From Nonomuraea jiangxiensis (GTDB lineage: Bacteria > Actinomycetota > Actinomycetes > Streptosporangiales > Streptosporangiaceae), in contig NZ_FNDJ01000016.1 of assembly GCF_900099965.1 (NCBI RefSeq), positions 204,433-268,432 on the forward strand: a stretch of 64,000 nt of DNA, in the 5' to 3' direction. The position numbers and the translations under genes are program-made. Position 1 is the stretch's first letter. Each line of letters begins with the position of its first letter. Positions 26,825-35,792 of this stretch are shown piece by piece. A model generated the notes under the pieces. It was not told the origin of the DNA and made no database searches. It worked only from the letters and a program-made list of their open reading frames with translations.

Positions 26825-29800
26825 TCAGGACAGGTCGGCCTCCGCCAGCAGGAGCGGTACGGCCTCGGGGTCCCGCAGGAGAGCGGCCACCGCGAGGCGG
26901 TCGTTCCACTGACCCGTCGCCCAGGCCAGCCCGCGGGCCAGGCCGTCGACCCCGGTGCAGTGCACGGCGCCCTCGAAATAACGCCAGGCGCACTCCACCC
27001 CGTCCACCAGCAGCTTCTCGTGCGCCACATACGTCTCGGGCGCGGTGGGCAGCAGGGAGCGCACCTCGACGGGCACCTTCCGCACCTCTCCCTGCGAGGT
27101 GACCTCGCCCGAGGTGAGCTCACCGGCCAGCGGCAGGTCCAGCAGCTCCGACAGCGACTCCGCCAGGTCGTAAGAGGCCAGCACCAGGGGCCGGTCGGTG
27201 ACCAGTTGCAGCAGGTCGGGGGCCTCGACCACCACCGCGTCCTCGGCCGCGGCCACCACGATGGAGCCCCGCAGCACCGCCCGCACCCTGGACGGCGGCG
27301 CCACCCGGGAGGGGTCGACGGCGGCCAGGGCGATCCACAGGGCGCGCAGCTGCGCCCGGTCCACCTGGATCGACTCGTCGGCCAGCAGGTCGAGCAGCTC
27401 TTCCGGGCCTCCGTGCGAGGCCAGCAGCTCGGTCAGGGTCGTGCGGACGCCCAGCATCGACAGGGCCGCCTCGTCCAGGCCCGCCGGAGCGTCCTCATAG
27501 AGCCCCTGGAGCAGCGGGTCGGCGCCCGGCAGCCGCAGCTCCGTCGGCTTGCGCCCGCCCAGCACCGGATGGTTGGCCAGCCACCAGGCCGTGTAGGAGG
27601 GCACCTCCGTCCCCTGCACCCGCAACGGATGCAGGGCGGCACGCAGCGGGGGCCGGGTCAGCAGCGCCAGCGCCGCGGGCCAGTCGGCCACCAGCTCCAA
27701 ATCCCGCACCGCCGCGAACTCCGCCACCAGCGGCGGCACGTCGAGCTCCGGCAGCAGGTCGAGCACGTGATCGAGCCACTCCTCCTCGCCGTCGAGGTCG
27801 TGGTCGCAGTCGTCGGGGTCGAGCAGCACGTCGGACTCGTGCACCACCGCGAACCCGTCGAGCACCCCCGCCGCCGCCAGCACCCGGGAGCCGTAGGCCG
27901 CCTCCAGCTCCGAGGCGGCCACCCCGAGGTGCGTGCCGGACTCCAGCAGCCCCGCCAGCGCGCCGTCGGCCAGCATGAGCTCCCCGGCCGGGTAGAGCTC
28001 GCCATCGGTGCCGCGCAGCGCCAGGTCGGCCAGCCACGGCGCCTCGCCGGGCGCCAGCCCGGCCGCCCCCACCAGCGACAGCACGGCTCTCGCCACCGGC
28101 TCGGGGTCGGGGCTGTCGAGCGACTGCGCGACGGCGGCCTTGGTCAGCGGATCTTCGAGGATCGTACGGGGCGTGGCCTCGGCGGCGCCCAGCCGCAGCA
28201 GCGCGGGATGGGCCGCCTCCGGGTGCACGATGCGCAGCCCCAGGGGCGTGAGGTCCAGGTCGGCGCCGCCATCGGTCAGGATGAGCGTGCCGCGTGGCCC
28301 CCGCACCAGCCGGCCATCGGTCAGCGGCACCGGCAGGGCGCCCAGGGCCTCGGGGTCGTCGGCGGGCAGCACCTCGTAGAGCGAGCGCCACCACGACGGC
28401 TCGCGCGCCTCCACGGCCTCGCCGGACAGCAGGTCGACCACGTCGGACAGCTCGACCCTGCGCACCCCCAGGGCGGCCATGGCCGGGTGCCGTGGCGGCC
28501 ACCCGGCCGGCAGCAGCCCGGGCACGAAGTCGGCGACGGCCGCGAGCAGCTCCGCCGAACCGGCGGACACCACGGCGGCCTCCCGGCCCGCGACCACCCA
28601 GCCGTCGCCCTCGGGCTCGCGGGCGGGGTGCTCGACCTGCCACTCCGCGTCGGGTTCGTAGACCTCGGAGTCGGCGAACGACGGCGTCTGCACGGCCGGC
28701 GCGGGCGCGGACAGCGCCGGCAGCAGCGGCGTGCCGGGCAGCCGGGCCAGCACGGCGCGGCGGATCCGGGCGTCGAGCTCGCCCTTGCCCATGAGGGAGG
28801 GCACGAGGTCCAGCAGCTTGGGCGTGCGCGGCAGCTCCCGCAGCAGCCGGACGTAGGCGTCGGCCGCCCGCTCCACCAGGAAGTCGGTCAGCGGCCCCGT
28901 GGCCACATGGCGCCGGTCGGTGGCCATCGGGAACGACGCGATCAGCAGCGCGGGCAGGTCGAGCGGCTCGTCGCTGGGCGTGGGCGCGTGCACGACGGAC
29001 GGCACGGTGCGGGGCAACGCCACCGGCTCCCCGACCCCGGTGACGCCCGCGGTGGATCCGGACACGGGGACGCCCGCGGCGGGTCCGGAGACGGGGACGG
29101 CCCAGCGCACGGACCAGTAGGGGCGGGCGCGCTCCTCGGTGGGCCGGTCGGCGAAGAGACCGCCCACCTCCTCGGCGGTGAACTCGCCGGAATCCGACAC
29201 CACGTGCCAGCCATCGGCCACCACGGTGCGGGTCACGCCATCGAGCTCGATCTCGATGGCCTCCAGCGCGGGCATGCCGAGCAGCAGCGCGGGGCTGGTG
29301 TCGGCCAGCATCCGCCGGACCGCGTCGAGGGCGGCGCCGTCACGCAGCGGGAGGCGTACGAGTGTGTCGAATCCCTCGGGGACGTCGAGCGGCGGCCCGT
29401 CGAACGGCAGGCGCAGCAGCGGCACGTGCCCGGCGCGGCCGGCGAGCTCGCCCGCCAGCTCCGGGACCCCGGCCACCGCGGCCGTGGTCTCGGCGCGCGA
29501 CCACCGGACCGAGCCGCTGCCGCGAGAGCCGATGGCAGGCTCGTCACAGACCGAGACCACCGCCGCGAACCCGACACCGAACCGGCCCGCCGCGCCGGCC
29601 TCGTCACGCTTGCCGGAGACACGCAACGTCGACAGGCCCTCCACGCCGGTGGCGTCCAGGGGAGCACCCGTGTTGGCGGCCGTCAGCACGTCGCCCCGTA
29701 GGGTCAACCGCAACACGCCCGGCACGCCCGCGCGCAGCGCCGCGTCGGCGGCGTTTTGCGCGAGCTCGACGATCAACCGGTCGCGGTAGCCGCCGAGCGC

Positions 29801-29905
29801 GAAGTCCTCCTCGGCGTTGGCGTCCTCGCGGAACCTGGCGGGGGAAGCCGTCCACGCTGCGAGCACGGCGGCTCGCATCCGGTCACAGCCAAAGGTTGCG
29901 GTCAT
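26825..29905 (-). CDS. Large GHKL ATPase-domain protein (sacsin/Hsp90-like N-terminus)
   Basis: 1026 residues. The first 130 residues carry a GHKL ATP-binding fold: ELAQNAADA (N box with the Mg-binding Asn), LTAANTGAPLD, and GRFGVGFAAV (G2 loop), as in sacsin N-terminal and Hsp90-like domains. The remaining roughly 850 residues are acidic, Leu/Ala-rich with no recognised domain. Actinobacterial proteins of this type are annotated only as ATP-binding; a chaperone-like role is inference. ATG 29905 start. It ends next to the 13-bp repeat array, convergent with the S33 gene. Confidence 0.8.
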   Translation of the reverse strand: MTATFGCDRMRAAVLAAWTASPARFREDANAEEDFALGGYRDRLIVELAQNAADAALRAGVPGVLRLTLRGDVLTAANTGAPLDATGVEGLSTLRVSGKRDEAGAAGRFGVGFAAVVSVCDEPAIGSRGSGSVRWSRAETTAAVAGVPELAGELAGRAGHVPLLRLPFDGPPLDVPEGFDTLVRLPLRDGAALDAVRRMLADTSPALLLGMPALEAIEIELDGVTRTVVADGWHVVSDSGEFTAEEVGGLFADRPTEERARPYWSVRWAVPVSGPAAGVPVSGSTAGVTGVGEPVALPRTVPSVVHAPTPSDEPLDLPALLIASFPMATDRRHVATGPLTDFLVERAADAYVRLLRELPRTPKLLDLVPSLMGKGELDARIRRAVLARLPGTPLLPALSAPAPAVQTPSFADSEVYEPDAEWQVEHPAREPEGDGWVVAGREAAVVSAGSAELLAAVADFVPGLLPAGWPPRHPAMAALGVRRVELSDVVDLLSGEAVEAREPSWWRSLYEVLPADDPEALGALPVPLTDGRLVRGPRGTLILTDGGADLDLTPLGLRIVHPEAAHPALLRLGAAEATPRTILEDPLTKAAVAQSLDSPDPEPVARAVLSLVGAAGLAPGEAPWLADLALRGTDGELYPAGELMLADGALAGLLESGTHLGVAASELEAAYGSRVLAAAGVLDGFAVVHESDVLLDPDDCDHDLDGEEEWLDHVLDLLPELDVPPLVAEFAAVRDLELVADWPAALALLTRPPLRAALHPLRVQGTEVPSYTAWWLANHPVLGGRKPTELRLPGADPLLQGLYEDAPAGLDEAALSMLGVRTTLTELLASHGGPEELLDLLADESIQVDRAQLRALWIALAAVDPSRVAPPSRVRAVLRGSIVVAAAEDAVVVEAPDLLQLVTDRPLVLASYDLAESLSELLDLPLAGELTSGEVTSQGEVRKVPVEVRSLLPTAPETYVAHEKLLVDGVECAWRYFEGAVHCTGVDGLARGLAWATGQWNDRLAVAALLRDPEAVPLLLAEADLS

Positions 29906-29971
29906 CGATCACGATCCTGGTCGAGGGTTGGGGGGCCACCGTAGGTTAGCGGCCTGCACCGACACTCGGGC

Positions 29972-30772
29972 TCAGGAATGGCCAAGCTCCTCGGTGGCGG
30001 ATTCGTCGACCGAGCCCGCCTCCTCCTCGATCAGGTCGTAACCGAGATCGTCGAGGATCGGTATGGCCTGCTCACCGGGTGGCGGCAGGGCCGCGGCCTC
30101 CGAATGGGCGCCGCAGCCGTGGTCGGCGGCGACGACCTTGCCGTCGTCGGGCGCGTATTCGTTGGCGCAGACCCCGAAGGACAGTCGCAGCTCACCTGAC
30201 AGCAACCAGTAGAAGCCGCAGGTGGAGCACTGCGCGGGCGCGGCGTGTGCGATCGGCGTGTGCGGCCCGTGCTCGCCCGAGTGCCAGCGCCTGGCAGCCC
30301 GGTCCCTGCCGGTGGCCGAGAGCACACGGGCTCGACCCAGGCCGTACTCGAAAACCATCTGGTGGTCTGCGTCGTCGTCGATCTCGGTGAAACCGGGCGC
30401 GAGCCTGTCGTCGTCCTCCGCGGCCGGAAGCAGATCGCCCACGCCCAGGTCACCGGGGCGCAGCCGCTCGCTCCACGGCAGCCAGTCGGGCGCCAGCAGC
30501 GCTCCCGCGCCGGGCAGCAGGACGGCCTCGCTCACCGTCACCTTCTTGGCGCGCGAGGCGCGCGTCACGGTGACGGCCCAGCGCCAGCCCCGGTAGGCCC
30601 GGTCCAGGCAGGCGAAGTAGTGGGTGACGATCCGGTCGCCCTCGCTCTCGTAGCCGAGGTGCTCGCCGGGCTCGCCCGGGGACGCGAGCTCCTCGGCCGC
30701 GGCCCGCGCCAGATCGACCGCGGCGACACAGGCCTGATCGGGAGCGGCGACACGGGCCCTGGTGCGGCTCAT
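29972..30772 (-). CDS. DUF3027 protein
   Basis: 266 residues. Begins MSRTRARVAAPDQACVAAVD and contains HYFACLDRAYRGWRWAVTVTRA, GAGALLAPDWLPWSERLRPGDLG and a cysteine cluster CSTCGFYWLL...VCANEY...HGCGAHSE, the signature of the actinobacterial DUF3027 family. The Cys pattern suggests zinc binding. Function unknown; in mycobacteria it also lies beside an MFS gene. ATG 30814 would add 14 residues. The open frame upstream of this is antisense to the MFS gene and not real. Confidence 0.85.
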   Translation of the reverse strand: MSRTRARVAAPDQACVAAVDLARAAAEELASPGEPGEHLGYESEGDRIVTHYFACLDRAYRGWRWAVTVTRASRAKKVTVSEAVLLPGAGALLAPDWLPWSERLRPGDLGVGDLLPAAEDDDRLAPGFTEIDDDADHQMVFEYGLGRARVLSATGRDRAARRWHSGEHGPHTPIAHAAPAQCSTCGFYWLLSGELRLSFGVCANEYAPDDGKVVAADHGCGAHSEAAALPPPGEQAIPILDDLGYDLIEEEAGSVDESATEELGHS

Positions 30773-30892
30773 CGGGGCGGCTCCGCCGAAAGGTGCTGTT
30801 CGCTCACACTTCATTCTCCCCCATGAGGGGACGTGGACGGGCCCACAACCGGGGATCCACATCTGAGATCGCGGACTAATTGGGTAAGACTG

Positions 30893-32401
30893 GTGGACGT
30901 GGGGGGAGGCTGGGGCCGAGCACGTGATGTCACGCGGCGCGTAGGGCGCGGGGTCGCCGACGCGGGCCGTGCGACCGCGCGTGCCGGGAGGGCCACGGCG
31001 AGCGGCACCGTACGGGCGAGCAGGGCCACCGCCAGAGGTGCGCAAAAAGTCGGTAAAGCGACGCGCCGGCTCACCTACGCCAACGGCGCGGACCGCACCG
31101 GGCTCGGCCGCCTGATCGAGCTGTCGGCGGGCAACAGCGCGAGCGACGCCCTGGTCACGGTGGCGCTGGCGAGCACGGTGTTCTTCGGGGTGCCCGTCGG
31201 CGAGGCCCGCGGGTCGGTGGCCCTCTACCTGGTCATCACGATGTTGCCGTTCGCGCTGCTGGCGCCGTTCGTGGGGCCGATACTCGACCGGTTCAGGTCG
31301 GGGCGGCGTTACGTGATGGCGGGCACGCTGTTCGGGCGGGGGCTGCTGTGCTTCGCGATGGCCGCCGCCGTGGGGCCCGGTGACCTGCCGACCTTGTTCA
31401 TCGGGGCCCTGGGCGTGCTGGTGCTGTCGAAGGCGTACAACGTGTCGCGGGCGGCGATCATGCCGAGCGTGCTGCCCGCCGACATCGGGCTGGTGTCCGC
31501 CAACGCGCGGGTGGCGCTGTTCACGCTGGTCTCGGCCGGGATCGCGGTGCCGGTCGGCGCGGGATTGACCGCGTGGCTGGGCAGCGCGGTGGCGCTGCGC
31601 GTCGCGATGGTGGCCTTCCTGCTGCTCGGCGTCGCCGCGGTACGCCTGCCACGGCACGTCGACTCCCCCGACCTGGAGGAGGAGGGCGCGGCCCCGCGCT
31701 GGCGCACCTTGTTCAAGGTGGGGCCCGCGGTCGCCGAGGCCGTCTGGGCCAACGTGGCCGTCCGGGTCTTCTCCGGGTTCCTGCTGTTCTTCCTGCTGTT
31801 CCTGGTGCAGGACCAGGCGGTGCCGTGGCTGGCGGCGCGGGACCCGTTCTTCGACGTTCCCAAGACGATCGCACTGCTCGCGGGGGCGGCCGGGCTGGGC
31901 GGCCTGGCGGGCGCCGTCGTCGCCAACTGGACCCGTAACCACGCGCCGCAGCTCATCGTGCTGCTCACGCTGGCCATGGCCGCTGTGACCACCATCGTGA
32001 CCGCGATCTTCTTCGGCGTGTGGGCCGCGCTGGCGATCTCGCTGATCACGGCCTTCGCGCAGGAGCTGGGCAAGCTGGCGCTGGACGCGATCGTGCAGCG
32101 GGAGATCGGTGAGGAGGTGCGCTCGTCCACGTTCGGCGTGGTCGAGGCGATGCTCCAGCTCGCCTGGGTGTTCGGCGGCCTGGTGGGGCTGGTGCTCTCG
32201 CTGACGCGGAGCGGCACGGCCGGGCTGGTCACGCTGGCGGTGCTGCTGACCGTCGCGCTCGTCTGGCTGCTGTTCACCAGGAGAAAGCGCATACGCGCGG
32301 CCGACGCCAGGTTGCGTGGGCACCGGGCCGAGCACGCCGACCAGCACCAGCGGCCGGACACGCTCGACCCCACCAAACCCCTGACCAACCCCAACGGCTG
32401 A
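30893..32401 (+). CDS. MFS transporter of the DUF3027-linked group
   Basis: About 502 residues. An Ala/Arg-rich cytoplasmic N-terminus with RATARAGRATA-like repeats (about 70 residues) precedes GLGRLIELSAGNSASDALVTVALASTVFF and about 12 membrane helices; motif A is GPILDRFRSGRRYVMAG. The C-terminus is hydrophilic (HRAEHADQHQRP). GTG 30893 and GTG 30899 are both in frame, and TAAGAC at 30885-30890 may be a -10 box, suggesting a leaderless start; ATG 30833 is a less likely start. Divergent from DUF3027. Confidence 0.85.
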   Translation: MDVGGGWGRARDVTRRVGRGVADAGRATARAGRATASGTVRASRATARGAQKVGKATRRLTYANGADRTGLGRLIELSAGNSASDALVTVALASTVFFGVPVGEARGSVALYLVITMLPFALLAPFVGPILDRFRSGRRYVMAGTLFGRGLLCFAMAAAVGPGDLPTLFIGALGVLVLSKAYNVSRAAIMPSVLPADIGLVSANARVALFTLVSAGIAVPVGAGLTAWLGSAVALRVAMVAFLLLGVAAVRLPRHVDSPDLEEEGAAPRWRTLFKVGPAVAEAVWANVAVRVFSGFLLFFLLFLVQDQAVPWLAARDPFFDVPKTIALLAGAAGLGGLAGAVVANWTRNHAPQLIVLLTLAMAAVTTIVTAIFFGVWAALAISLITAFAQELGKLALDAIVQREIGEEVRSSTFGVVEAMLQLAWVFGGLVGLVLSLTRSGTAGLVTLAVLLTVALVWLLFTRRKRIRAADARLRGHRAEHADQHQRPDTLDPTKPLTNPNG

Positions 32402-32482
32402 GCTCCCACCGGGCGGGCCTGAAGCCGTGACCCGCTCCGCGGTGAAGCGGCCGGTTGGTCACTTGACCTGGGCACGCACGGG

Positions 32483-32508
32483 GGCGGGGCGCCGCAGGGC
32501 GCCCCGCC
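32483..32508. terminator. Bidirectional terminator hairpin between convergent MFS and cold-shock genes
   Basis: GGCGGGGCGCC (32483-32493) pairs perfectly with GGCGCCCCGCC (32498-32508) around GCAG. It lies between the two converging stops and can serve both. Confidence 0.75.
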
Positions 32509-32533
32509 ATCCGCTCGTGGATCCGGACGTGCT

Positions 32534-32929
32534 CTAGACGTCGAGGTCGTCGGCGACGGCCCTCAGCACCTGCGCGATCTTCTTGGCGTGCGCCGCGTCC
32601 GGGTGCTTGCCCCGCTGGTAGGAGGTCGAGACGTCGTCGAGCAGCTTGATCAGGTCTTCGACGATGACCACCATCTCGTCGGGCTTCTTCCGCTTGGCCT
32701 TGGGCTTCGGCTTGGCCAGGGTGGGCGGCTGCTCCAGGATCCGGACCGAGAGCGCCTGCTGGCCCCTGCGCCCCTCCGCCACGCCGAACTCGACCTTCTG
32801 GCCGGGTTTGAGCGGGCCTGCGCCTGTGGGCAGCGCGGAGGAATGCACGAAGACCTCACCGCCGTCGTCGCGGGTGAGGAAGCCGAATCCCTTGTCGGCG
32901 TCGTACCACTTGACCTTGCCACTCGGCAC
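32534..32929 (-). CDS. Cold-shock domain protein with C-terminal extension
   Basis: 131 residues. An OB-fold cold-shock domain fills residues 1-67 with RNP1 KGFGFL and RNP2 VFVHSSAL, which bind single-stranded nucleic acid. A Lys-rich linker (KPKPKAKRKK) and a helical tail of about 50 residues follow; this long form is typical of one actinobacterial Csp type, whereas classical CspA ends at about 67. GTG 32929 start with GAGG upstream. Confidence 0.93.
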   Translation of the reverse strand: MPSGKVKWYDADKGFGFLTRDDGGEVFVHSSALPTGAGPLKPGQKVEFGVAEGRRGQQALSVRILEQPPTLAKPKPKAKRKKPDEMVVIVEDLIKLLDDVSTSYQRGKHPDAAHAKKIAQVLRAVADDLDV

Positions 32930-33021
32930 AGGAGGACCTCGTTCGAACTGTCGAAATAAGGACGGATGGATGTAGGTTATGCCCCGCGAAGCGCCAGGGC
33001 GACCAGGTAAATTCCGGGCAT

Positions 33022-33642
33022 TTACCGAAGTTCATCATGCTTGCGCCAACCGGCGAACCAGTCCGCGAATTCGGTCAGGTCGCCCAACGCCACATCTGCT
33101 CCGTGATCACGCAGCTCTCTCACCGTGTAGGGGCCCGTTGCGACGGTCACGCTCACGGCGCCGCCCGCACGTGCCGCCTCGATGTCCGCGACATGGTCAC
33201 CAACATAAGCTGCCGCGCCGAAGCGCGCGAGTGCCGATCCCTTGGCGGAGCCGAAAACGGAACCGACGACCTCGTCCACGGCGAGCCCGAGCGCCTCGAC
33301 GGTGCCGGCGGCGTCGCGTGCGTTCTTGCCCGTGACCACGATGACACGGCCATCACGGGCGCGTACGGCCTCGATCGCATCGTGGGCGCCCGCCATGGCG
33401 GTGTGAACCGGAACGCCCATTTCCGGATATATCTCCCTATACAGATCAGCGGCTGCGGCGACCTCCTCGGCGGGAAGCCAGTTGGCCAGCTCGACCTCCA
33501 GCGGCGGCCCGAGCCGGCTGACGATCTTGGCGCTGTCCATGGCCACTCCCAAACGCAGGGACAGCTCCTCGTAAACAGCCGCGATACCGAGTCTCGTGTC
33601 CGCCAATGTCATGTCGAGGTCGAATCCCACGTTGTTTGCCAC
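33022..33642 (-). CDS. HAD-superfamily hydrolase (phosphatase)
   Basis: 206 residues. Motif I FDLDMTLADT (nucleophile Asp and acid/base Asp), motif II VIVVTGKN, a Lys in GSAKGSAL and motif IV YVGDHVADIEAA place it in the HAD subfamily I phosphatases of the phosphoglycolate phosphatase group. Substrate unknown. GTG 33642 start. It is on the same strand as the cold-shock gene and ends 92 nt before it. Confidence 0.88.
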   Translation of the reverse strand: MANNVGFDLDMTLADTRLGIAAVYEELSLRLGVAMDSAKIVSRLGPPLEVELANWLPAEEVAAAADLYREIYPEMGVPVHTAMAGAHDAIEAVRARDGRVIVVTGKNARDAAGTVEALGLAVDEVVGSVFGSAKGSALARFGAAAYVGDHVADIEAARAGGAVSVTVATGPYTVRELRDHGADVALGDLTEFADWFAGWRKHDELR

Positions 33643-33742
33643 ACATAGAGGATGCCAAACCCTGCCCTACCCCGCGTAACGGCCCTTGTTCCGCGGCCAT
33701 AGTAATGGGAAGAAAGGAATTACTTATCGGAGAGGAGCGAGC

Positions 33743-34138
33743 GTGAGCGAGACCCCCAAACCTCCGCAGACCGGAGATCGGCTCGTCGCGTCCTCCGCCC
33801 CGCCCCGCCCCCACCGTCCCGCCCGGCCGGGCGGGACGGTGGTGACGCCCTGGCACCGGCTCGTGGGCGGCGTGGCCTACGTGGTGCGGGTCGCCGCCAG
33901 GGTGGCCGCGCTGTCGATGCTGCTGTACGCGGTCTTCACGGTGTTCAGGGCCAACCCGGCGAACGTCTGGTACCAGTTCGTCGAGTCGCTGGCCTCCTCG
34001 CTGTCCCTGGGCCTGGCCAACCTGTTCCAGCTCGCCGATCCCAGGTGGACGACGCTGGTCAACTACGGCCTGGCCGCGATCGTCTGGCTCGTCATCGGCT
34101 CCGCGCTGTCGGGCCTCATCCGCCGCGCCGCGCCCTGA
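33743..34138 (+). CDS. Two-helix membrane protein of unknown function
   Basis: 131 residues from GTG 33743, which has GAGAGGAG upstream. A Pro/Arg-rich cytoplasmic start of about 35 residues is followed by TM1 (VVRVAARVAALSMLLYAVFTVF) and TM2 (LVNYGLAAIVWLVIGSALSGLI). No family recognised. A 32-bp perfect DNA palindrome lies inside the coding region around residues 23-34. Confidence 0.7.
   Translation: MSETPKPPQTGDRLVASSAPPRPHRPARPGGTVVTPWHRLVGGVAYVVRVAARVAALSMLLYAVFTVFRANPANVWYQFVESLASSLSLGLANLFQLADPRWTTLVNYGLAAIVWLVIGSALSGLIRRAAP
33811..33842. repeat. 32-bp perfect palindrome inside a coding sequence
   Basis: CCACCGTCCCGCCCGG (33811-33826) is followed directly by its exact reverse complement (33827-33842), with no loop. 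It encodes part of the Pro/Arg-rich N-terminus of the membrane protein. Confidence 0.95.
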
Positions 34139-34243
34139 GCGGGCCGCGTACAAGGAGCCCGCCGCGTGCGACGCGACGTACCACCAGGTGCGGATCCGGG
34201 TCACAGCACCGACTACGCTCCTTACGGAGGTATCAGGATAGAC

Positions 34244-34906
34244 ATGACCAGATCGACCCGTGAGCGGATCATCGATGAGGCCCTGCGGCTGTTCGCCGAA
34301 CGGGGCTACTCCGCCACCTCCGTGGCCGAGATCGAGGCCGCCTCAGGGCTCTCTCCCGGCGCGGGCGGACTCTACCGGCACTTCAAGTCCAAGTACGAGG
34401 TGCTCGCCGCGGCGATCAACGAGCACGCCAGCCGGACGCGGACCCAGGTGGCCGAGTGCCTGGCCGGGCTCAACGGCATGGAGTCCGCGGTGGACCTGGA
34501 GGACCGCCTGACCCACCTGTGCCTTGCCGGGCTGGCCAAGATGGGCGAGGAGTCCGAGCTGACCCGGGTGTTCTTCCGCGACCTGAGCCAGTTCCCCGAG
34601 CTGGTCGCCGTGGTACGCGAGGGCCTGCTGCAGCCCATGTTCGACGCGATCGTCACCTGGTTCCAGGTCCAGCCCGAATACCGCGATGCCAAGATCGACT
34701 GGACGGGCGTCTCCGCGGTGCTCGGGGGCGCGGTGGTGCACTACCGGCTCTTCCAGGAGACCGTGGGCGACGTGCCGGGGCACGTGGCGAAGGAGCAGTT
34801 CGTGGCCGGTTGGGTGCGCCTGGCGGTCGGCCTCCTCTCCGGCCCGGCCCCCGTCGGCCGGGCGGCCGGATCCCCGTCCTACCCGGTCCAGACGCCCGTC
34901 AGCTGA
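34244..34906 (+). CDS. TetR-family transcriptional regulator
   Basis: 220 residues. N-terminal HTH TRERIIDEALRLFAERGYSATSVAEIEAASGLSPGAGGLYRHFKSKYEVL is the TetR signature; the C-terminal domain (LTRVFFRDLSQFPELVAVV) would bind an unknown ligand. ATG 34244 is preceded by GGAGG 13 nt upstream and AGG 6 nt upstream. The last 8 bp overlap the end of the convergent membrane-protein gene. Confidence 0.9.
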   Translation: MTRSTRERIIDEALRLFAERGYSATSVAEIEAASGLSPGAGGLYRHFKSKYEVLAAAINEHASRTRTQVAECLAGLNGMESAVDLEDRLTHLCLAGLAKMGEESELTRVFFRDLSQFPELVAVVREGLLQPMFDAIVTWFQVQPEYRDAKIDWTGVSAVLGGAVVHYRLFQETVGDVPGHVAKEQFVAGWVRLAVGLLSGPAPVGRAAGSPSYPVQTPVS

Positions 34907-35789
34907 CCGGCCCGTCCGCGTCGAGCAGCCGGTAGGCCAGCCACACGACGCCCAGCCCCGTCCCGATCATGAACATCGTGCCGCTGACGGCGTAGAACTG
35001 GGTCAGGAACGCCTCCAACCCCGGCTGCGCCCCCATCCGCAGGCCACCGATGAGCACCCCGCCCACCGTGTAGCCGAGCAGCGGCGCGCCGGCTCCGACG
35101 GCCTTGTCCCGCACGTTCCACGTCTCGCTGAGCAGCACGATCGCGGCGCCCGCCGCCCACACCACCAGCGGGACCGGGAAGATCGCCAGCAGCGGCAGGT
35201 CGAACGGCACCAGCAGCGCCGCGACCACCAGCATCACCATCGCGGAGGTGTCGCGCGGGTGCTCCTTGACCACGGTCCTGGCATCCCTGCCACCGGTGGC
35301 CATCGGGTTGGCGCTGGACATGGCCGCCCGGCGCAACCCCACGAACGGCAGCCCCCGGCCGGCCCCGCGGTCGAGCCGCTCCTGCGCGATCTTGCGGTAC
35401 GCCCGCACGCCCGGCGGCCCGTCCCGGTCGTCGACGATCGCCGGGAACCGCAGCGTGGAGGCCCCGCCACCCGTGGACCCGCTCGCCCGCCCACCCGCCG
35501 AGGGGTCGCTTCCCGTGCTGGCTCCGGTGTCTGCCAGCCGCCGCACCTCGCGCTCCACCAGCGCCACCGGATCGCCGAACCTGGCCAGCACCTTCGACAC
35601 ATCCCGGGCGTTCTGGCTGCCCCGGCGCTCGGCCTCGATCCTGGCCCGCAGCCGCTTGACGAAGTCGAGCCGCTGGTCGGCCCGGAGCACGCCGTGGGCC
35701 GCGTCGGCCGCCTTGGAGACGTAGTTCAGCACGAGCTGGTCCGCGCGCTCTATCACGTCTAGCAATGCTGCCTCAATGAGGTGGGACAT
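34899..35789 (-). CDS. Membrane protein with N-terminal HAAS-like helical domain
   Basis: 296 residues. The first 90 residues (RADQRLDFVKRLRARIEAERR, DVSKVLARFGDPVALVEREV) resemble the HAAS domain found in membrane proteins paired with PadR-type regulators. A disordered Ser/Gly/Thr linker and about four transmembrane helices follow (about 180-290). Function unknown. ATG 35789 lies 3 nt from the divergent helicase-associated gene, so the two share one promoter region and their ribosome-binding sites overlap each other's coding ends. Confidence 0.7.
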   Translation of the reverse strand: MSHLIEAALLDVIERADQLVLNYVSKAADAAHGVLRADQRLDFVKRLRARIEAERRGSQNARDVSKVLARFGDPVALVEREVRRLADTGASTGSDPSAGGRASGSTGGGASTLRFPAIVDDRDGPPGVRAYRKIAQERLDRGAGRGLPFVGLRRAAMSSANPMATGGRDARTVVKEHPRDTSAMVMLVVAALLVPFDLPLLAIFPVPLVVWAAGAAIVLLSETWNVRDKAVGAGAPLLGYTVGGVLIGGLRMGAQPGLEAFLTQFYAVSGTMFMIGTGLGVVWLAYRLLDADGPVS

Positions 35790-35792
35790 ACC

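Noticed and set aside
30815..32347. Upstream extension of the DUF3027 frame antisense to the MFS gene
   Set aside because: Composition is Arg/His/Gln/Pro filler and the MFS protein on the other strand is clearly real.
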